In this document: positions 16,344 through 25,187 of the stretch, one piece after another
Layout of the letters: each line of letters starts with the position of its first letter
How positions within the stretch are numbered: position 1 is the first letter of the stretch
NCBI RefSeq assembly: GCF_036924515.1
Contig: NZ_JAZHRR010000001.1
Coordinates: 2,203,001 to 2,267,000, forward strand
DNA from: Bradyrhizobium sp. AZCC 1610
GTDB taxonomy: Bacteria; Pseudomonadota; Alphaproteobacteria; Rhizobiales; Xanthobacteraceae
Length of the DNA: 64,000 nucleotides
Direction of reading: 5' to 3'
Notes under the pieces: model-generated
What the model saw: only the letters and a program-made list of their open reading frames with translations
What the model was told of the DNA's origin: nothing
The model's database searches: none
Translations under genes and position numbers: made by a program

Positions 16344-17161
16344 GACGTTGGGCTCCCGCTTGGTGCGGTGGAGCCGGTCAGCCGCATGAACGCCGTGTTG
16401 ATATCGCTGCCGCCGGTGTCGGCGATAACCTGCGCGACTTTGCCCTGGGCCAGTACCTGGCCCTGATGCAGGACAACGAGATCGTCATTTGAGCCGATCT
16501 CGTCGAACAGATGCGTCGCCCACAACACGCTTATTCCCTGTTCGGTAACGAGCTGGCGGACGTGGTTGAGGATATCCGCGCGCGCCTTCACATCCAAGCC
16601 GACCGTCGCCTCGTCGAGCAGGAGCAGGCGCGGGCGATGCAGCAGCGCGCGGGCGATTTCCAATCGCCGCATCTGGCCGCCGGAGAGGTCGCGCACCTTG
16701 CTGGCTGCGCGGTCGGCAAGGCCGAGGCGCGCCAGCACCTCGCGGCTCCGTTCGCGGGCATCGCGTCTGGCGATGCCATGCAAGGCGGCGTGATAAAGCA
16801 GGTTCTGCGTCACCGAAAGGTCGAGATCGAGCGTGCGGGGCTGAAACACCACGCCGAGCAGCCGCAATGCTTCCCCGGGCGCCTGCGCGACGTCGTGACC
16901 GAAGATGCCGATATGTCCGCGCTGGATTCCGAACAGCCGCGTGACCAGCGAGAACAGGGTGCTCTTGCCGGCGCCGTTCAGGCCAAGCAACGCGGTGAAA
17001 CTGGCCGGTGCGACGGTGAAGCCGATGTCGATCAGCGCCTGTCGGGCGCCATAGGAATGGCTGACGCCGCCGACCGACAATGCAGGTATCTCCGCGGCTT
17101 CGGGCCGGGAAGGGGTATCCTGCCTGTTCTGACCGGCTGAAAATGCGTCAGTGGCCGTCAT
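16340..17161 (-). CDS. ABC transporter ATP-binding protein, PQQ-dependent alcohol dehydrogenase system
   Basis: The product has 273 residues: Walker A GLNGAGKST, Q-loop VVFQPRTLD, signature LSGGQMRRLEIARAL, Walker B LLLLDEATVGLD and switch His in ATHLFDE. It resembles export-type (DrrA/CcmA-like) ATPases and pairs with the ABC-2 permease that it overlaps by 4 bases. ATG 17161 overlaps the beta-propeller stop by 4 bases; the open frame to 17551 is only a shadow of that gene. A roughly 30-residue hydrophilic N-terminus precedes the domain. Confidence 0.9.
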   Translation of the reverse strand: MTATDAFSAGQNRQDTPSRPEAAEIPALSVGGVSHSYGARQALIDIGFTVAPASFTALLGLNGAGKSTLFSLVTRLFGIQRGHIGIFGHDVAQAPGEALRLLGVVFQPRTLDLDLSVTQNLLYHAALHGIARRDARERSREVLARLGLADRAASKVRDLSGGQMRRLEIARALLHRPRLLLLDEATVGLDVKARADILNHVRQLVTEQGISVLWATHLFDEIGSNDDLVVLHQGQVLAQGKVAQVIADTGGSDINTAFMRLTGSTAPSGSPTS

Positions 17162-18129
17162 GGTTGTGCAATCGTGATACCCCAGGGCAACTCGCCGACC
17201 TGGATCGTCTTGATGACCTTTTGCGCGGTGACGTCGATCACCGAGACGTCGTTCGATACGCCGTTGGTGACCATCAGATATTTCTCGTCCGGGGTGAATG
17301 CCATGTGCCACACCCGCTGCCCCACCAGCAGATATTTGGTGACCTTGTGGCTGGTGGCATCGACGACCGCGACGCGATTGGCGGGGCCGAGCGCGACGAA
17401 AGCAGTCTTGCCGTCTTTGGTCATGCCGATGCCGACCGGCTGGATGGCTTCGCTCCGTAGGCCGGGAATGTTGAATGAAATCTTGTCCGTCACGACCCGC
17501 TTGACCGGGTCGATGACCGAAACGGTGCCGCCGATCTCTGACGATACCCACACTTCGGAATTGTCACGCTTGAACTCGGCGAAGCGCGGGCGCGCATCGA
17601 CCAGCACGTTGGCGACGATCTGGCGCGTCTTGGTGTCGATGAAATGCGCCATGTTGGTGGTCTCGGAAGTATTGATCAGGATTGACCCATCCGGGCTGAT
17701 GGCCATGCCCTCCGGCTCGACGCCGACCTGGATTTCGCCGAGGCGGGCGCGCTTTTCGACGTCGATGATCGTCACCGTGTTGTCGTTTTCATTGGCGACG
17801 TAGAGCATCTTGCCGTCAGCATCGAGGGCGAACAGTTCGGGGTCCGGGCCGGAGGGCAGGGTATCGACCACCTCCTGCTTGGCAACGTCGATGACCTGAA
17901 TGCTGTCGTCGTCGCCCACGGCCACGAATACAAACTTGCCGTCCCTCGTGAACTCGATGCCGCGCGGCCGCTGGCCGACCTTGATCGTCTTGGTGACGGT
18001 CCAACTGTTCGTATCGATTACGGATACGGTGTTGCTCTTCTCGTTGGACACATAGGCGATGAAGGCCGAGGCGGGGGTCGCCGTCGCGAGCCAGGCAGCT
18101 ATTACGGAAAGCAGGCAACACCGCCACAT
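17158..18129 (-). CDS. PQQ-dependent catabolism-associated beta-propeller protein
   Basis: The product has 323 residues: a signal peptide (1-22, ending ASA-F) and about seven YVTN-type beta-propeller repeats (FIAYVSNEKSNTVSVIDT, LYVANENDNTVTIIDV, LMVTNGVSNDVSVIDV). Such propellers can bind partner proteins or cofactors in the periplasm; no catalytic residues are apparent. ATG 18129 was chosen because AAGGAGGAG lies upstream, whereas a start at 18162 would abolish the signal peptide. It is 17 bases downstream of the binding-protein gene and overlaps the ATPase gene. Confidence 0.9.
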   Translation of the reverse strand: MWRCCLLSVIAAWLATATPASAFIAYVSNEKSNTVSVIDTNSWTVTKTIKVGQRPRGIEFTRDGKFVFVAVGDDDSIQVIDVAKQEVVDTLPSGPDPELFALDADGKMLYVANENDNTVTIIDVEKRARLGEIQVGVEPEGMAISPDGSILINTSETTNMAHFIDTKTRQIVANVLVDARPRFAEFKRDNSEVWVSSEIGGTVSVIDPVKRVVTDKISFNIPGLRSEAIQPVGIGMTKDGKTAFVALGPANRVAVVDATSHKVTKYLLVGQRVWHMAFTPDEKYLMVTNGVSNDVSVIDVTAQKVIKTIQVGELPWGITIAQP

Positions 18130-18146
18130 ACGCAATTTCTCCTCCT

Positions 18147-19328
18147 TCAACGTAACTTGCACTTGGTTTCCGGCCGATCGGCGCCAAGCGTGTCGAGCTC
18201 CGAAACCTGGTGCAGGAATCCCTCCTGCGGCGAAACCGAGACCACCATGCGTCCATCGACCAGCAGGATTGGTTGACGAAGCTGCAGATTCCAGTCCCGC
18301 AGCGTCAGCCGCCGACCCTTGAATGCCGCAATGGAAAAGTCGGGTCCTTTGAGGAAGTCCGATACCGCCTTTGAATCACCAGACTTGGTGCGCGACGCTG
18401 CTTCGCCGATCATACGCGCTGCCGTCCATGCCTGCATGTCCAGTGCGGTCATGTGTCGCGAATTCAATTTTGCAAACCGGTTCTGGATCTGGATCGCGCC
18501 CCATTGATCCTGCGCGGCGTGCCAACTGGTCGGAACCAGCCCGGCCGAGCCTGCAACCGGCCGCGGGTCCCAGGTGCGGTAGGGCAGGTAGGACGCGAAC
18601 ACCTCGCTTTCGTCAGCTGCAACGAGGACGTCATAGGCCGGCGCTTGCTGGGTGAACACCGGCATTTGCCGCTGGATCAAGGTGACGCCGCTGTCGGTAC
18701 GGCGTGCGCCACCGATATCTTCGAAAATTCGCTCCTGGACGATCTTGGCGCCGAAGCGTGTCGCTGCACGGCGCAATGCGTCGGCGTAGAGCTTGTCCTG
18801 ATCATGCGAGCCGACGACGAACAGCCAGCGCTTCCATTGCTTCCATACCAGATACTGGGCGAGCGCATCCGCAAGCATCGAGCGCGTCGGCGCGACATGG
18901 ATCACATTGGCACGACAGTCTTGCTCGCGCAGCCGGTCGTCGATGGCGCCGGCATTCAACAGCAGCGTTCCGCGATCGCGGAGCGCGTCGGCCGCCTTCA
19001 ACAACTCGTCCGCCGGAAGGTCGGCAATGATGAAGCTGCTGCGCTCGGCCAGCGCCGCCGCAGCCTTCGCGACATCCTCATTGTCTTTGAGCCGGACCTC
19101 CTCCAGTGTGAAGTGCTGATTGAGGAATTTGCCCGTGGTGTTGTTGTCCTCGATCGCAAGGCGCGCGCCGGCAAGGCCATCATTCTCCGCCGGCAGTTCG
19201 ACGAGCGACAATTTCGCCTTGACGCCGACACGGCCGAGATAGCCGATGCCGATCTCGATCGGGTCGGCCGCGAGCACGGGGGTGGCCGCGATGCAGAAAC
19301 CGATCGCAGCGACCAACCATCGGATCAT
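18147..19328 (-). CDS. ABC-type substrate-binding protein, PQQ-dependent alcohol dehydrogenase system
   Basis: The product has 393 residues with a signal peptide (1-20, VLA-AD) and a type 1 periplasmic binding fold related to branched-chain amino acid receptors (DGLAGARLAIEDNNTTGKF, LLLNAGAIDDRLREQDC, WLFVVGSHDQDKLYAD). It heads the five-gene operon with the propeller, ATPase, ABC-2 permease and the 203-residue protein. GGGAGGAG precedes ATG 19328, so the longer frame to 19388 is rejected. The ligand is unknown; homologues sit with PQQ alcohol dehydrogenases. Confidence 0.9.
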   Translation of the reverse strand: MIRWLVAAIGFCIAATPVLAADPIEIGIGYLGRVGVKAKLSLVELPAENDGLAGARLAIEDNNTTGKFLNQHFTLEEVRLKDNEDVAKAAAALAERSSFIIADLPADELLKAADALRDRGTLLLNAGAIDDRLREQDCRANVIHVAPTRSMLADALAQYLVWKQWKRWLFVVGSHDQDKLYADALRRAATRFGAKIVQERIFEDIGGARRTDSGVTLIQRQMPVFTQQAPAYDVLVAADESEVFASYLPYRTWDPRPVAGSAGLVPTSWHAAQDQWGAIQIQNRFAKLNSRHMTALDMQAWTAARMIGEAASRTKSGDSKAVSDFLKGPDFSIAAFKGRRLTLRDWNLQLRQPILLVDGRMVVSVSPQEGFLHQVSELDTLGADRPETKCKLR

Positions 19329-19442
19329 GGCTCCTCCCTGACAGGTCTCCTCGACTTCGCCGCGTCGAAGACCGTTGGCCTGAACCATGACCGAATTGTC
19401 TTGGCTTGCAACTCAATTTTGTTGCGACCGCTTGACGCCGTT

Positions 19443-20288
19443 TCAGCCCTTCAGGCGCTCGGCGTGCCAGCGCAGATGATCGGACATGAACGTGGAGATG
19501 AAGTAGTAACTGTGGTCATAGCCGGGCTGCCGGCGCAAGGTGAGGGGGATTTTGGCTTTCTCGCACGTGCTCTGCAGCAGCTCCGGACGGAGCTGCTCGG
19601 TCAGAAACGGATCGGCATCGCCATAGTCGACCATTAGATCGGACACTCTGGCGCCATCCTCGATCAACGCAACCGCATCGTGCTTGCGCCATGCTTGCCG
19701 GTCGCTGCCGAGATAGCCGCCGAGCGCCTTGATGCCCCACGGTACCTGCGAGGGCGCGACGATCGGCGAAAACGCGCTTGCCGCGCGATAGCGGTCGGGA
19801 TGGCGTAGTGCCACCGTCAACGCGCCGTGACCGCCCATAGAGTGACCAAGAATGGATTGTCGATTGGGGTCGACCGGAAAGTTTTCGGCGACCAGTTTCG
19901 GCAGCTCTTCCGTGACATAGCTCCACATCCGGTAATTGCGAGCGAACGGCTCCTGCGTCGCATCGACATAGAAGCCGGCACCAAGCCCGAAATCATAGCC
20001 ATTGGCGGGATCGCCGGGCACGCCTTCGCCGCGCGGGCTGGTGTCGGGCGCAACGAAGATCAGTCCAAGGGCCGCGCAGGCGCTGCGGAATTCGCCCTTT
20101 TCCGTCACATTGGCGTGGGTGCAGGTCAGGCCGGAGAGATACCAGACCACCGGCAGCCTGGCGCCGCCGGCGTGCGGAGGGACATAGACCGAGAAGGTCA
20201 TGTCGGTCCTGGTTTCGCGGCTGGCGTGTCGATAGACACCCTGCGTTCCGCCGTATGACGTGTTGAGTGAAACGGTCTGCATGGTCAT
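19443..20288 (-). CDS. fghA: S-formylglutathione hydrolase
   Basis: The product is a 281-residue cytoplasmic serine hydrolase of the esterase D family that splits S-formylglutathione to formate and glutathione, the step after FrmA (29023-30129). The nucleophile elbow GHSMGG is near residues 147-152, with Asp in DYGDADPF and His in YDHSYYF completing the triad; WYLSGLTCTHANV forms the oxyanion region. AGGAG lies 9 bases before the ATG. It starts 28 bases after the response regulator stop on the same strand, so regulator and enzyme are probably co-transcribed. Confidence 0.95.
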   Translation of the reverse strand: MTMQTVSLNTSYGGTQGVYRHASRETRTDMTFSVYVPPHAGGARLPVVWYLSGLTCTHANVTEKGEFRSACAALGLIFVAPDTSPRGEGVPGDPANGYDFGLGAGFYVDATQEPFARNYRMWSYVTEELPKLVAENFPVDPNRQSILGHSMGGHGALTVALRHPDRYRAASAFSPIVAPSQVPWGIKALGGYLGSDRQAWRKHDAVALIEDGARVSDLMVDYGDADPFLTEQLRPELLQSTCEKAKIPLTLRRQPGYDHSYYFISTFMSDHLRWHAERLKG

Positions 20289-20316
20289 GATCTCTGGACT
20301 CCTGCGCCGCGGGCTC

Positions 20317-20937
20317 TCACGCCACGCCGCTTTCTATTGCCAGCCGTACCAGTTCGGCAGAAGTTCGTACGCCGAGTTTCTGGCGCATGATCGACGACGT
20401 ATTGGCAACGGTCTTGTACGAGGAATGAACCATCCACGCGATCTCGGAAAGGCTCTTGCCCGCGCTGAGCAGGCGCAGGATCTCCATCTCCCGCGAGGTG
20501 AGTTTGGAAAGCGGGCTGCGGGCGAATGCAGGTCCGGCGAACGCGATGCTGCGCGCGATCGCGGAGGGCAGGTAGACCCCGCCTTTACCGACTTCACGGA
20601 TGGCTTCGACCAGATCCTGCGGATCGCCCGTCTTGGTGACATAGCCCTTGGCGCCGATTTCGATGGCACGCGCGGCGAAGACCGGATCGTCGTTCATGCT
20701 GAACATGATGATCCGAGCGGAAGCGGCACGCGCAAGAATGCGCCGCGCCAGTTCGAACCCCGACACGGTCGGCAGGTTGATGTCGATTACACAGATGTCG
20801 GGGCGCTCGGTGACGAACACGCGTTCGCCGCTCTCCGCATCGGCGGCCTCCAGCAGCACGACCTCCGGTTCGTCGGCAAACACGGTACGGCAGCCCGAAG
20901 CAACGATGGGATGATCGTCAACGATCAGAACACGCAT
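20317..20937 (-). CDS. Two-component response regulator, NarL/FixJ (LuxR) type
   Basis: The product has 206 residues: a receiver domain (1-120) with the acidic pair Asp7-Asp8 and phospho-acceptor Asp52 (CVIDINLP), Lys in YVTKTG, and a LuxR-type helix-turn-helix (about 140-200, LTSREMEILRLLSAGKSLSEIA). It pairs with the divergent histidine kinase at 21125. Homologous pairs control PQQ-dependent alcohol oxidation in pseudomonads, so this is the main candidate for control of the pqqA/xoxF element. The frame is open to 21336, but ATG 20937 is the canonical start. Confidence 0.92.
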   Translation of the reverse strand: MRVLIVDDHPIVASGCRTVFADEPEVVLLEAADAESGERVFVTERPDICVIDINLPTVSGFELARRILARAASARIIMFSMNDDPVFAARAIEIGAKGYVTKTGDPQDLVEAIREVGKGGVYLPSAIARSIAFAGPAFARSPLSKLTSREMEILRLLSAGKSLSEIAWMVHSSYKTVANTSSIMRQKLGVRTSAELVRLAIESGVA

Positions 20938-21075
20938 TGCATCGATCCCCGATAGCCGCTTCAGTTTCGTTGCTGCATCGCGTCGGGCTGCACCGGAGCC
21001 GGCGCGAGACCGGTCATGCATCGCCCGCGAGATTACTGTACGCTTCAATCTGATCGTCGGTTTTTCTACTGTCAA

Positions 21076-21092
21076 CCGGTCGTCTCGACCGG
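21076..21092. promoter_or_regulatory. Inverted repeat upstream of the histidine kinase
   Basis: CCGGTCG (21076-21082) and CGACCGG (21086-21092) form a perfect 7-bp dyad with a TCT spacer, 33 bases before the kinase start and in the divergent promoter region with the response regulator. It could be an operator or a short leader hairpin. Confidence 0.35.
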
Positions 21093-21124
21093 GAACTGAT
21101 TGCGACGCGATTGGGGCAAACCTC

Positions 21125-22477
21125 ATGTGGCAGAAATTATCGTTGCGTGCCCGGATCAACTTGCTGCTTGCGTTGGGCCTGACGCTCGGTCTGGCCATCA
21201 ATATCGCGCGGCTGGTGGTGGAGGCGGGGCCCCGCGTTCGGGCCGAGGACCAAGGCGTGATACGGCTGGCGCGCGAATTCGTGGAGACGATCGTTCCCGG
21301 CCTGAACGAGGCATCAGACCCGGACGCGCGGCTCAATCAGATCGTTCGTGACCTCAGCCGGCTCCGGCACGTCAGTATCACGCGGCAGGGCGATACCTCC
21401 GCAGGCGAGCGCTCCGGTAACGGCGATGACGAACGGTCGCCGCCGGCCTGGTTCATCGCGCTCGTTCATCCGGAAACGACCGCCGTGAGCGTACCGATCA
21501 CCATCCATGGAAAGCCGCAGTCGCTCGTGATCACGTCGCATCCGAACGATGAAATGGCCGAGATCTGGGACGGAATCGTCACCCAGCTTGCGGTCAGTTC
21601 CGCCCTCGCCATCGCGCTCTTCCTGGTGACGATGATGGTGGTTGGCCGCGCGCTGGCGCCGCTGCAGGCGCTTTCGCAGGCCATGGCGAACATCGAGGCC
21701 GGGCACTACGGTTCACGCGTCGAGCCCGGCGGCGCGCCCGAACTGGCGGCGATCTGTGCCAAGCTGAACCACCTGGCGGGCGCCCTCGGCGAGGCCATTG
21801 AGGACAAGCGGCGGCTCGCCGAACGCACGGTCTCGCTGCAGGATCTGGAGCGCAAGGAGATTGCGCGCGAATTGCATGACGAGTTTGGGCCGTATCTCTT
21901 TACGCTACGCGCCCACGCCGGTGCCCTGATGCGGCTTTCGGAAGACGGGCGCGCTTCCGGCGCGGATGCGCTGCGCAAACATGGCACCGCCATCATGGAG
22001 CAGATCAATGCGCTCCAGCAGTTCAATCGCAGGATATTGGAAAAGCTGCGGCCCGTTGGGCTGGCGGAGCTCGGACTGCGCGAGGCGCTCGGCGTGCTCT
22101 TGCGCCTGTGGCGTGAGTCCCGTCCCGACGTAACCATCGACGCCAACATTGCGAGCGCGCCGGAGGAGACCGGAGAAGTTACGGACTTGACGGTTTACCG
22201 AATCGTTCAGGAAGCCCTGACGAACGCTTTCCGCCATGCCGACGCGACCTCCGTCAGCGTCACGGTCGAACAGGCCGCAGGAATGAATGGCAGTCGCGGC
22301 TGCGCCCTGGTTCGCGTCAGCGACAACGGCCGCGGCTTGGCGCCGGATCACAAGTTCGGCTTCGGCCTGACCGGTATGCGCGAGAGAATACTGGCGTTGG
22401 GCGGGACCCTGAATGTCGTTTCCGGCAATGGGGGCGTCACGGTAGAGGCGGTCGTTCCCCACGGATCGCACCACTGA
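21125..22477 (+). CDS. Sensor histidine kinase, HisKA_3 (NarX/UhpB) type
   Basis: The product has 450 residues. One membrane helix lies at about 10-30, a periplasmic domain at 31-150, and a second helix at about 153-175, followed by a HAMP domain (GRALAPLQALSQAM). The HisKA_3 dimerisation domain has phospho-acceptor His251 in ELHDEFG, and the HATPase domain shows VQEALTNAFRHA, DNGRGL and FGLTGMRERI. The periplasmic sensor domain has no recognised fold. It is divergent from its probable partner regulator and is followed by the TonB receptor gene. Confidence 0.92.
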   Translation: MWQKLSLRARINLLLALGLTLGLAINIARLVVEAGPRVRAEDQGVIRLAREFVETIVPGLNEASDPDARLNQIVRDLSRLRHVSITRQGDTSAGERSGNGDDERSPPAWFIALVHPETTAVSVPITIHGKPQSLVITSHPNDEMAEIWDGIVTQLAVSSALAIALFLVTMMVVGRALAPLQALSQAMANIEAGHYGSRVEPGGAPELAAICAKLNHLAGALGEAIEDKRRLAERTVSLQDLERKEIARELHDEFGPYLFTLRAHAGALMRLSEDGRASGADALRKHGTAIMEQINALQQFNRRILEKLRPVGLAELGLREALGVLLRLWRESRPDVTIDANIASAPEETGEVTDLTVYRIVQEALTNAFRHADATSVSVTVEQAAGMNGSRGCALVRVSDNGRGLAPDHKFGFGLTGMRERILALGGTLNVVSGNGGVTVEAVVPHGSHH

Positions 22478-22495
22478 TGGATTCGAAGCGCTGTG

Positions 22496-22523
22496 CGGGA
22501 ATTTTTCCCGATCTCTTCGGGAA
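22496..22523. promoter_or_regulatory. Two overlapping hairpins between the kinase and the TonB receptor
   Basis: Three half-sites alternate: CGGGAA (22496-22501), TTCCCGA (22505-22511) and TCGGGAA (22517-22523). The middle arm can pair with either neighbour, so the two hairpins exclude each other. The second is also a perfect 7-bp DNA dyad with a 5-base spacer, about 120 bases upstream of the receptor start. It may be a terminator, an attenuator or an operator; no T-tract follows. Confidence 0.4.
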
Positions 22524-22640
22524 GGAAGGCATTTAGGGAACGCGACCTTTTGCGGCTAGCGCGTGTCATTGACTTCTCACTAGTATCGTCCGCATCGAAC
22601 CGGCGTCGCCAATGAGCCGGAATGTAGTGGGGATGGGGAC

Positions 22641-25079
22641 ATGGGCGTACGTGTACTGGTGATCGGGACAATCTCGCTTTGCCTGATTCCCGGGATCGAC
22701 CGTGCCGAGGCCCAAACCGCGTCCAGCGATAGCGAGGTCCTGCCGGCCATCGAGGTAGTTGCTCCCCCGACGACATCAGCCCGACCAGCAGCCAGACCAA
22801 CCCGCGGCAGTGCGGCGCCTCGAGCCACCCGAAATGTGCGCAGGGTTCTTATCTACCCGACCGCGCCGACACCGACGGCCCGCTCGGGAATGGACGTCGA
22901 CAAGGTGCCGGCAGCGATCAACGCGGTTGGTGCCGGTCAGATCGCGCGCACGGGCTCGCTGAACATCGCGGACGCGTTACAGCAACAGGTACCGGGTATC
23001 ATCATCAGTGATACTACCGGAAATCCATTTATGCCTGACGTACAATTTCGTGGTTTTGTGGCATCGCCAGTGGCCGGTACTCCTCAAGGGCTTGCGGTTT
23101 ACCAGAACGGGATGCGCATCAACGAAGCGTTCGGTGACACCGTCAACTGGGACTTGATCCCGACGGCCGCGATCAGGTCGGTCACCGTCGTGACCAATAA
23201 CCCCGCGTTTGGCCTCAATGCGCTCGGCGGAGCCGTCAACGTATTGATGAAGGATGGCTTCAACTATCACGGCGCTGAAATCAACACGATGGGCGGCTCG
23301 TTCGGACGCATCCAGAGTTCGGCGCAGTATGGCAAGCAGATCGACAATTTTTCGGTCTATGGCGCGCTCGAAGGCGTGCGTGACAACGGCTATCGCAATT
23401 TTTCGGAGTCGGCGATTCGTCGATTTTACGGGGATGTTGGCTACCGGACCGACAGCAGTGAATTTCACCTCAACATGGGCGTCGCCAAGAACAATTTCGG
23501 CGCGGCGGCGGCGGTGCCGGTCGAACTGCTGCAGAAGTATTGGGGCGCGACCTATACGACGCCGCAGACCACGGACAACCGCGTTGCCTATGTCAACCTG
23601 ACCGGAAAGGTCGAGGCCACGCCGACCTGGACGATCGAAGGCTCGGCGCGCGTCCGCGCGTTCCGGCAGAAAACGGTGGACGGTAACCCGACCGAGACGG
23701 AGCCATGTGCAGCCCCCAACGACACGCTGCTTTGCTTCAACGACGACACCAACTTTGCAAATGGCCTCAACGGAGTCCCGATCGTAAATCCCTTCCCGGC
23801 CGACGCCGTGTTGGGGCAGATCGACCGGACGACAACCCGTTCGACGACGACCGGAGCGACCCTGCAGGCAACCAACACCGACCAGTTGTTCGGACACAAC
23901 AACCAGTTCATGGTTGGCACCAGTTTCGACTCCGGCGTCACTCGCTTCGGGGCCAGCGCGGAATTGGGCACGATCGGCTCAAACTACGTCGTCAACGGCA
24001 GCGGCATATTCCTCGGTCCGTCCGGCAGTCCGATTTCGATCGGCCCGGTCTCGCTTCGAGCCACCAACAAATACACCGGCCTCTACGCGCTCGACACCTT
24101 CGATGTGACGGACGCGTTTTCGATCTCGGGCGGCGGCCGGTTCAACCATGCGAGCATCGTGCTTCAAGATCAAATCGGCACCGCGCTCAATGGTAATCAT
24201 ACGTTCAGCCGCTTCAATCCGATGATCGGCGGCACCTACAAGATTACGCCTGAAATGACGGCCTATGCAGGGTATTCCGAAGCCAATCGCGCGCCGACCC
24301 CGCTGGAACTCGCATGTGCCGATCCGGCGCGCCCCTGTCTCATCGCGGCATTCCTCATTGCCGACCCGCCGCTGAAGCAGGTTGTATCCCGCACCGTTGA
24401 GGCCGGTCTGCGCGGCACCAAGGAGCTGAATATCGGAACGCTCGGGTGGAAGGTCGGGGCGTTCCGCGCGACGAATGCCGATGACATTCTGGCGATTCCC
24501 AGTCCGGAGCTGCAGGGCTTTGGCTATTTCCAGAACGTGGGCAGGACGCGGCGCCAGGGCATCGAGGCTCAGGTCAATCTGACGTCAAAGACGCTGCAAC
24601 TCTATGCCAGCTATACCCTCGTGGATGCGCGCTTCCTCGATGCCCTGGAGATCGGCTCCAATAGCCCGTTCGCCGTTGACGACGTAGTCCAGGTTCTGCC
24701 GGGCAACCGAATTCCGGCGATTCCGCGCAACCGGGTCAAGGTTGGCATCGACTACTCGGTCACCGACGCCTTCAAGGTCGGCGGCGACGCGTTGTTCGTC
24801 GGCAGCCAGTATTTTGTCGGCGATGAATCCAATCAGGCGGCGAGGCTGCCAGGGTATTCGGTTTTCAACCTGCACGCCTCGTACCAGATCAACAAGACGT
24901 TTCAGGTCTACGGCCGCGTCGACAATATCCTGGACAATCGCTATGCGACTTACGGGACGTTCTTCGATAGGGATGATATTCCCAATTTCACCAATGGCGG
25001 CGCCGATTTCACCGACCCGCGTTCGGTCCTCCCGGCGCGGCCGCGTGCCTTCTACGCAGGGTTAAAGGCGACCTTCTAG
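22641..25079 (+). CDS. TonB-dependent outer-membrane receptor
   Basis: The product has 812 residues. A signal peptide (1-25) and a Pro-rich linker precede the plug domain (about 85-205, VPAAINAVGAGQIARTG, VQFRGFVASPVAGTPQGLAVYQNGMRINE) and a 22-strand barrel ending in Phe (YAGLKATF). TonB receptors import scarce chelated ligands. It is placed between the alcohol-oxidation sensor genes and xoxF, and in Methylobacterium a TonB receptor (LutH) serves lanthanide uptake, so a lanthanide-chelate receptor is a reasonable inference; iron or another ligand is not excluded. An EPCAAPNDTLLCF loop contains a likely extracellular disulfide. Confidence 0.9.
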   Translation: MGVRVLVIGTISLCLIPGIDRAEAQTASSDSEVLPAIEVVAPPTTSARPAARPTRGSAAPRATRNVRRVLIYPTAPTPTARSGMDVDKVPAAINAVGAGQIARTGSLNIADALQQQVPGIIISDTTGNPFMPDVQFRGFVASPVAGTPQGLAVYQNGMRINEAFGDTVNWDLIPTAAIRSVTVVTNNPAFGLNALGGAVNVLMKDGFNYHGAEINTMGGSFGRIQSSAQYGKQIDNFSVYGALEGVRDNGYRNFSESAIRRFYGDVGYRTDSSEFHLNMGVAKNNFGAAAAVPVELLQKYWGATYTTPQTTDNRVAYVNLTGKVEATPTWTIEGSARVRAFRQKTVDGNPTETEPCAAPNDTLLCFNDDTNFANGLNGVPIVNPFPADAVLGQIDRTTTRSTTTGATLQATNTDQLFGHNNQFMVGTSFDSGVTRFGASAELGTIGSNYVVNGSGIFLGPSGSPISIGPVSLRATNKYTGLYALDTFDVTDAFSISGGGRFNHASIVLQDQIGTALNGNHTFSRFNPMIGGTYKITPEMTAYAGYSEANRAPTPLELACADPARPCLIAAFLIADPPLKQVVSRTVEAGLRGTKELNIGTLGWKVGAFRATNADDILAIPSPELQGFGYFQNVGRTRRQGIEAQVNLTSKTLQLYASYTLVDARFLDALEIGSNSPFAVDDVVQVLPGNRIPAIPRNRVKVGIDYSVTDAFKVGGDALFVGSQYFVGDESNQAARLPGYSVFNLHASYQINKTFQVYGRVDNILDNRYATYGTFFDRDDIPNFTNGGADFTDPRSVLPARPRAFYAGLKATF

Positions 25080-25187
25080 GCCTGTAACGAGCCAGCCATC
25101 ATGGCTGCCGGTGCGGGAGAACACGAAGCGATTTGAAGCGACCAATGATGCGCGGCAGAGCGTCAGCTTGCCGCGCTACGGGGACCG

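Noticed and set aside
18453..19637. Plus-strand open frame of 394 codons opposite the PQQ-system binding protein
   Set aside because: It is a shadow frame; it also runs into fghA antisense and has no domain.
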